Made by a program: the position numbers and the translations under genes. This document shows, piece by piece, positions 5,130 to 8,603 of a stretch of 8,603 bases of DNA. Positions within the stretch are counted from its first letter, which is position 1. Each line of letters begins with the position of its first letter. Location of the stretch: NCBI GenBank assembly GCA_003455945.1, contig DMPQ01000250.1, positions 5,257 to 13,859 on the forward strand, given 5' to 3'. Source of the stretch: Planctomycetaceae bacterium. GTDB taxonomy: Bacteria > Planctomycetota > Planctomycetia > Pirellulales > Pirellulaceae. Under the pieces are notes generated by a model, which worked only from the letters and a program-made list of their open reading frames with translations, was not told where the DNA came from and did no database searches.

Positions 5130-6677
5130 ATGACCGTTCTCCGTCGCTCGATCGTCCTGTCGTTCCTCGCGCGCCACGGCGTCCGTTCGTTGCGGCGCGG
5201 GGTACTGGCCGGAGCGGTCGGTATGCTGCTCGCCGCACCTCTGCCGCTGGCTGCGCAGTACGCCGGCACCACCCCTCCCCCCGACGACGTCCGAGTCGGG
5301 TTCGACACGATCACCGAAGATCGTTCGATGGAGATCCTCTCGACCCTCGTCTCGCAAGGGTTCGACGGTCGCGGAACCGGGCAGGAAGGCCATGTCCGCG
5401 CGGCGCATTACGTCGCCGGCAAGCTGGCCGAGTACGGCTTTCGGCCGATCGGCGACAACGGCACCTATTTCCAGAATCTCGACTTCCGACAGGTCGTCGC
5501 CGACGTCGACGCCAGCTCGGTGACGATCGGCGACGTCGTCTTTCGCGGTGCCGCGATCGGCTTCTCGCGAGCCGGAGCGAGTCAGCGGACCGAAGGACCG
5601 GTCGTCGTGCTCAAGGCGACCGGAGCCGAGACGCGGTTCGATCGCAATTCGGACGTCGCCGGCAAGGTCGTCGTCCTTGTCGGTCGCGACCTGCCGCGAA
5701 ACTTCGAACTGCAGGTGCTGGCGGCCGAGCCGGCGGCGGTGATCAAGCTGGCCGACGGCCCGGCGATCAACCAGCCGACGCTCCTCCGACCGGGACAGCC
5801 GGCGATCGGGCCGCAGCGTTCGGTCGTCGAGATCTCTCAGGCGAATGCCTCGGACCTCGCGTCCCTGCTCGGCGGAATCGAGGGAGGGCTCGAACCGCTC
5901 GCCGCGCCGGGGCAGACGCTGGTCGGTACGACGCTGGCCGGAGTCGTTGACGTCAAGTCGATCGAGTCGTCGGCGATGGTCCCGAACGTCGTCGGCTGGT
6001 TCCCCGGATCGGATCCGACGGTCGCTCACGAGTACGTCGCCGTCGGCGCGCACCTGGATCATCTCGGCGTTCAGGGAGGCGAACTGTTCCCCGGCGCCGA
6101 CGACAACGGCAGCGGCTCGACCGCCATCCTGCAGATCGCCGAGGCGCTGCATCGGAATCCGGTGAAGCCGCGTCGAAGCGTCCTGTACATCGCGTTCGCG
6201 GCGGAAGAGATGGGGCTGCTCGGATCGAAGCACTACGTCGATCACCCGCTCGTGCCGCTCGAGAACTGCGTCTGCATGCTCAACATCGACATGATCGGTC
6301 GGAACGAGGAACAGGAAGGGGAGACGGCGGCCGAGAACGAGGACAGCATCCATCTGGTCGGCACCAAGCAGCTCTCGACCTCGCTCCACAAGGACGTGCT
6401 CGCCGCCAACGAGCATGTCGGATTCCGGTTCGAGTACGACGAGGAGCGGGTCTACCGCCGCAGCGATCACTACAGCTTCGCGGCCAAGGGGATCCCGAGT
6501 TCGTTCCTGTTCGGCGGCTTCAATCCGCACTATCACCAGGTCTCGGACGGCATGGACGGCATCAACCCGTCCAAGATCGCCAACTGCGCCCGGCTGTACT
6601 ATCTGACGCTGTTCCGTGCCGCCGAGCACGGCAAGTACGAGCTGGATGCCGAGGGGGTCGAGCCGTCGGGGGAGTGA
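5130..6677 (+). CDS. Secreted M28-family zinc metallopeptidase (aminopeptidase-like)
   Basis: Predicted exported peptidase of MEROPS family M28, which removes N-terminal residues using two zinc ions; 515 residues. Numbering from ATG 5130: the signal peptide is about 1-42 (basic to residue 24, hydrophobic core 25-41, likely cleavage at PLPLAA-Q). An N-terminal M28 region follows (about 65-120, with GFDGRGTGQEG). Residues 125-270 look like a PA-type insert. The catalytic domain runs from about 285 to 500. Predicted metal ligands and catalytic residues are His308 (AHLDH), Asp324 (GADDNGSG), Glu359/Glu360 (AAEEMGLLGS), Asp387 (NIDMIGR) and His469 (PHYHQVSD), so the full set is present. An in-frame TTG at 5124 would add two residues, but GGAG at 5116-5119 is ten bases from the ATG and only four from the TTG. 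The gene is divergent from the glycan cluster and ends at its own strong terminator. The substrate is unknown; scavenging of external peptides is likely. It could instead act on a non-peptide amide, as some M28 relatives do. Confidence 0.95.
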   Translation: MTVLRRSIVLSFLARHGVRSLRRGVLAGAVGMLLAAPLPLAAQYAGTTPPPDDVRVGFDTITEDRSMEILSTLVSQGFDGRGTGQEGHVRAAHYVAGKLAEYGFRPIGDNGTYFQNLDFRQVVADVDASSVTIGDVVFRGAAIGFSRAGASQRTEGPVVVLKATGAETRFDRNSDVAGKVVVLVGRDLPRNFELQVLAAEPAAVIKLADGPAINQPTLLRPGQPAIGPQRSVVEISQANASDLASLLGGIEGGLEPLAAPGQTLVGTTLAGVVDVKSIESSAMVPNVVGWFPGSDPTVAHEYVAVGAHLDHLGVQGGELFPGADDNGSGSTAILQIAEALHRNPVKPRRSVLYIAFAAEEMGLLGSKHYVDHPLVPLENCVCMLNIDMIGRNEEQEGETAAENEDSIHLVGTKQLSTSLHKDVLAANEHVGFRFEYDEERVYRRSDHYSFAAKGIPSSFLFGGFNPHYHQVSDGMDGINPSKIANCARLYYLTLFRAAEHGKYELDAEGVEPSGE

Positions 6678-6764
6678 CTCGATCGATACCCCGGGGGGCC
6701 GAAACCGGTCGCGAGTCGGAGGGACCTTCCTCGCTTCGCTCTGGGAACGGTCGCGGCCGGGGAC

Positions 6765-6770
6765 CATAAT
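6765..6770 (+). promoter_or_regulatory. CATAAT -10-like element abutting the terminator
   Basis: CATAAT matches the -10 consensus at five of six positions and ends four bases before the terminator stem. Transcription from it would start within the 5' arm of the hairpin, which argues against it as the TPR gene promoter. No -35-like hexamer is seen at 16-18 bases. The AT-rich bases may simply be part of the terminator's flank. Confidence 0.15.
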
Positions 6771-6774
6771 GCAG

Positions 6775-6810
6775 GAGCCGGTCGGCGCCCCCGCGCCGGC
6801 CGGCTCTTTT
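6775..6810 (+). terminator. Strong intrinsic terminator after the M28 peptidase gene
   Basis: Bases 6775-6788 pair with 6793-6806 along 14 positions, 13 Watson-Crick pairs and one G-U (T6782 with G6799), around a CCCC tetraloop. TTTT follows directly at 6807-6810. It lies about 97 bases past the peptidase stop codon, in the plus-strand orientation of that gene. It should isolate the TPR gene, starting at 6896, from peptidase transcription, unless read-through is regulated. The T-run is short, but the stem is exceptionally stable. Confidence 0.88.
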
Positions 6811-6895
6811 CGTCTCGTGGCGCCTTGGGCCTGCCGAACGCCGGACCAAGCGGCCGGATCGGCGCTTCCACTCGTCTTTCTGCAGGACTCTCCCC

Positions 6896-8524
6896 TTGCC
6901 TCTCGATTCATCGTCGCGGGATGACGTCAAGGAACGGACTCGCTGGTGGGCTGTCGGCGTCGCGCTCGGCCTCACCGGGCTCGTTGCCTGGATGGCGCTC
7001 GGATACTACAAGTCGGCGGTGCCGCGCGGTCATTTCGAGGATGGCGTGCTCGCGATCCGCGAAGGGAAGTGGATGAACGTCCGACGCGCCGCGACGGCGC
7101 TCAAGGCTTCGCCCGACTTCCTGCCGCACCTGAGCTATCTCGAAGCGGCGCTCGAGGCGAACGATCAGGACTTCGAGACCGCCGCCAAGTATCTGACCCG
7201 GGCGCTCGAGAATCCCGAGGTCCGTCCGATGGCGCTGGCGATGAGCGGCATGCTCGACTATCGCGACGGCGACTTCGAGGCGGCTCGCGCCAAGGCGAAC
7301 GAAGCGCTGAAGCTCGTCCCCGAACTCCCCGAAGCGACTCAGCTGCTCGCGGTGCTCGAGGATGCCGACCAGCCGATGGCTCGCGTCGCCCGAGCGATGA
7401 TGGCGCTCGACAACAACGACCCGACGACGGTCGAGGCGGAACTCAAGGCGCTGAAGGAGACGGAGAGCGGGACTCGCTACGCCGAGTTCGTCGCCGGCGT
7501 GATCCTGATGCGTCGCAATCAGTACGACCAGGCGCTCGAGATGTTCGGTCGGGCTCAGGAGATCTCCGAGCTGGCCGTGCAGTGCTACATCCTGTCGGCC
7601 GAGGCGCTGATCCGGAGTCCGACGCCCGATCCGGCGAGCGCCGTCGGACTGCTGAACCGAGCGATCTCGATCGAACCCGACGCGGTCGACGCTCATCGCT
7701 GGCTCGCCGACATCTTCTACAACCAAGGACTCGACTCGCTGGCGGTCGTCCATCTGCGTCGCGTCGCCGAACTCGATCCGTCCGACTTCCGCGCGCCGTG
7801 GAAGATGGGGCTGATGAACTTCGACTTTCAGGACTGGCAAGGAGCGCTCGGGCACTTCGACCAGGCACTCGCCTGCAATCCGCCCCTGCCGATCCAGGTG
7901 CAGATCCTGCTCGGCAAGGCGCGATCGCTCGTCAAGCTGGCGCGCTTCGAAGAGGCGCGGGCGATCCTGGTGTCGCCGATCTTCACCGAGGTCACTGACC
8001 CGCAGATTCGCGCGCAGGCCGACGTCACGCTCGCTCAGTGCGAGTTCGACGCGGGACGAGGGGACGAGGCGTTGCGGCTGGTCCGCACCGTGCTCGAACG
8101 GAACCCGACCGATCTCGAAGCGCTGACGATCAAGGGGATGGTCGAACTCGACAAGCGGAATCCGGCGGTCGCGGCCCAGACGCTCCGCACCGCGGTCAAC
8201 GTCGATCCGTACGATTACCTGGCTCGCTATCAGCTGAGTCTGGCGCTGCAGGCGGCAGGCGAAGTCGATGCGGCCAGAAACGAGGCGGCCGAAGCGAATC
8301 GTCTCAAGGCACTCCGCGAAGAGTTCTCGCAGTTGCACGAAGAGGCGGACGTCCGACCGGGAGACGTGCCGATCCGACTGCGGCTGGGCGAAGTCGCGCT
8401 CGAACTGGGGCAGCCCGAGATGGCTCTCAACTGGTACCGCGCGGTCCAGACGCTGGAGCCCGAGAACCCGCAAGCCGCTCGACGCATCGACGAACTGACC
8501 CGCGCTCCGGCACCTCGGCAGTAA
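6896..8524 (+). CDS. Membrane-anchored TPR-repeat protein (542 aa, TTG start)
   Basis: Probable envelope scaffold or complex-assembly protein; no enzyme motif is present. A short polar N-terminus (1-16) is followed by one hydrophobic helix (about 17-37, WWAVGVALGLTGLVAWMALGYY), giving a signal anchor with the rest outside the inner membrane. The remainder is a chain of helical TPR-like repeats. Clear units lie near 76-107, 112-145, 195-225, 228-262, 263-295, 298-330, 335-365, 373-405, 406-440, 441-472 and 491-525, with repeated patterns such as A..LD..N..AL and final L.P. The start is TTG at 6896: the frame is open from 6770, but no ATG or GTG occurs before the anchor helix, and AGGA (6884-6887) lies eight bases upstream. 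An ATG start inside the helix (6992) would destroy the anchor. It is 218 bases downstream of the peptidase gene and beyond its terminator, so it probably has its own promoter. The partner proteins are unknown. Confidence 0.9.
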   Translation: MPLDSSSRDDVKERTRWWAVGVALGLTGLVAWMALGYYKSAVPRGHFEDGVLAIREGKWMNVRRAATALKASPDFLPHLSYLEAALEANDQDFETAAKYLTRALENPEVRPMALAMSGMLDYRDGDFEAARAKANEALKLVPELPEATQLLAVLEDADQPMARVARAMMALDNNDPTTVEAELKALKETESGTRYAEFVAGVILMRRNQYDQALEMFGRAQEISELAVQCYILSAEALIRSPTPDPASAVGLLNRAISIEPDAVDAHRWLADIFYNQGLDSLAVVHLRRVAELDPSDFRAPWKMGLMNFDFQDWQGALGHFDQALACNPPLPIQVQILLGKARSLVKLARFEEARAILVSPIFTEVTDPQIRAQADVTLAQCEFDAGRGDEALRLVRTVLERNPTDLEALTIKGMVELDKRNPAVAAQTLRTAVNVDPYDYLARYQLSLALQAAGEVDAARNEAAEANRLKALREEFSQLHEEADVRPGDVPIRLRLGEVALELGQPEMALNWYRAVQTLEPENPQAARRIDELTRAPAPRQ

Positions 8525-8577
8525 GGTCGGACTCTCGACGGTGGTCGCACGTCAACGGCTCGCCCCCTGCGTGGGCC

Positions 8578-8595
8578 CGCGTCGTCCCCGACGCG
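8578..8595. other. 7-bp GC hairpin near right edge, after the TPR gene
   Basis: Bases 8578-8584 (CGCGTCG) pair fully with 8589-8595 (CGACGCG) around a TCCC loop, 53 bases past the TPR stop codon. The position suits transcript end formation, but no T-run follows in the eight bases left in the window. It may be a Rho-dependent or stabilising 3' element, or chance. The rest of 8525-8603 shows nothing recognisable. Confidence 0.3.
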
Positions 8596-8603
8596 CGGCC
8601 GTG

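Noticed and set aside
4947..6911. A 654-codon open frame on the minus strand opposite the M28 peptidase gene
   Set aside because: It is an exact antisense shadow of a gene with all M28 metal ligands. Its translation is rich in Arg and Asp with no hydrophobic core or motif, as expected from the reverse of GC-rich codons.
6908..8473. A 521-codon open frame on the minus strand opposite the TPR gene
   Set aside because: Arg/Asp/Glu-rich shadow of a coherent TPR protein. It has no domain and no start context.
1..8603. CRISPR array, insertion sequence or other mobile element
   Set aside because: No regularly spaced direct repeats, no transposase or integrase motif, no terminal inverted repeats, and composition is even across the window.

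Overview
This window looks like chromosomal DNA from a GC-rich member of the Planctomycetota. The strongest pointer is the partial gene at the left edge. Its product has the haem-binding CAECH motif and the GGLRVDSRRALLAGGESG...VVPGEPDRSLL pattern of the planctomycete cytochrome c domain (PSCyt1), which is largely restricted to that phylum and its relatives. The high GC, the weak or absent Shine-Dalgarno sites on several genes and the large secreted or membrane proteins all fit, but they are not diagnostic. I see no mobile element, CRISPR array, tRNA or rRNA.

Layout: (1) 1-409, minus strand, is the 5' part of a PSCyt1 gene that runs off the left edge. (2) 517-4621, minus strand, holds five genes read right to left: a family 2 glycosyltransferase, an NAD-dependent sugar epimerase/dehydratase, two unrecognised multi-pass membrane proteins, and a membrane protein of the prolipoprotein diacylglyceryl transferase (Lgt) fold. 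Junctions are tight (ATGA overlap, 139-base gap, ATGA overlap, TGATG overlap), so this looks like one operon, or two with a break at 2459-2597. (3) 4622-5129 is a 508-base divergent intergenic region with possible back-to-back -10 elements and several short hairpins, but no convincing gene. (4) 5130-6677, plus strand, is a secreted M28-family zinc metallopeptidase, followed by a very strong intrinsic terminator at 6775-6810. (5) 6896-8524, plus strand, is a membrane-anchored TPR-repeat protein that appears to start with TTG. (6) 8525-8603 is non-coding as far as can be seen.

How the genes may work together: the glycosyltransferase and epimerase suggest making or attaching a surface glycan. 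The downstream membrane proteins and the Lgt-like enzyme suggest a cell-envelope theme, though no glycan-lipoprotein link can be shown from sequence. The most unusual element is the Lgt-like protein: it keeps the HPTQLYE and RFxxE motifs, but the Asn/Glu positions of the classical Lgt signature are replaced by Cys and Thr. The peptidase and TPR protein are separated from each other by the terminator and are probably independent transcription units. Overall the window reads as ordinary planctomycete chromosome. I did not find a convincing new defence or mobile system.
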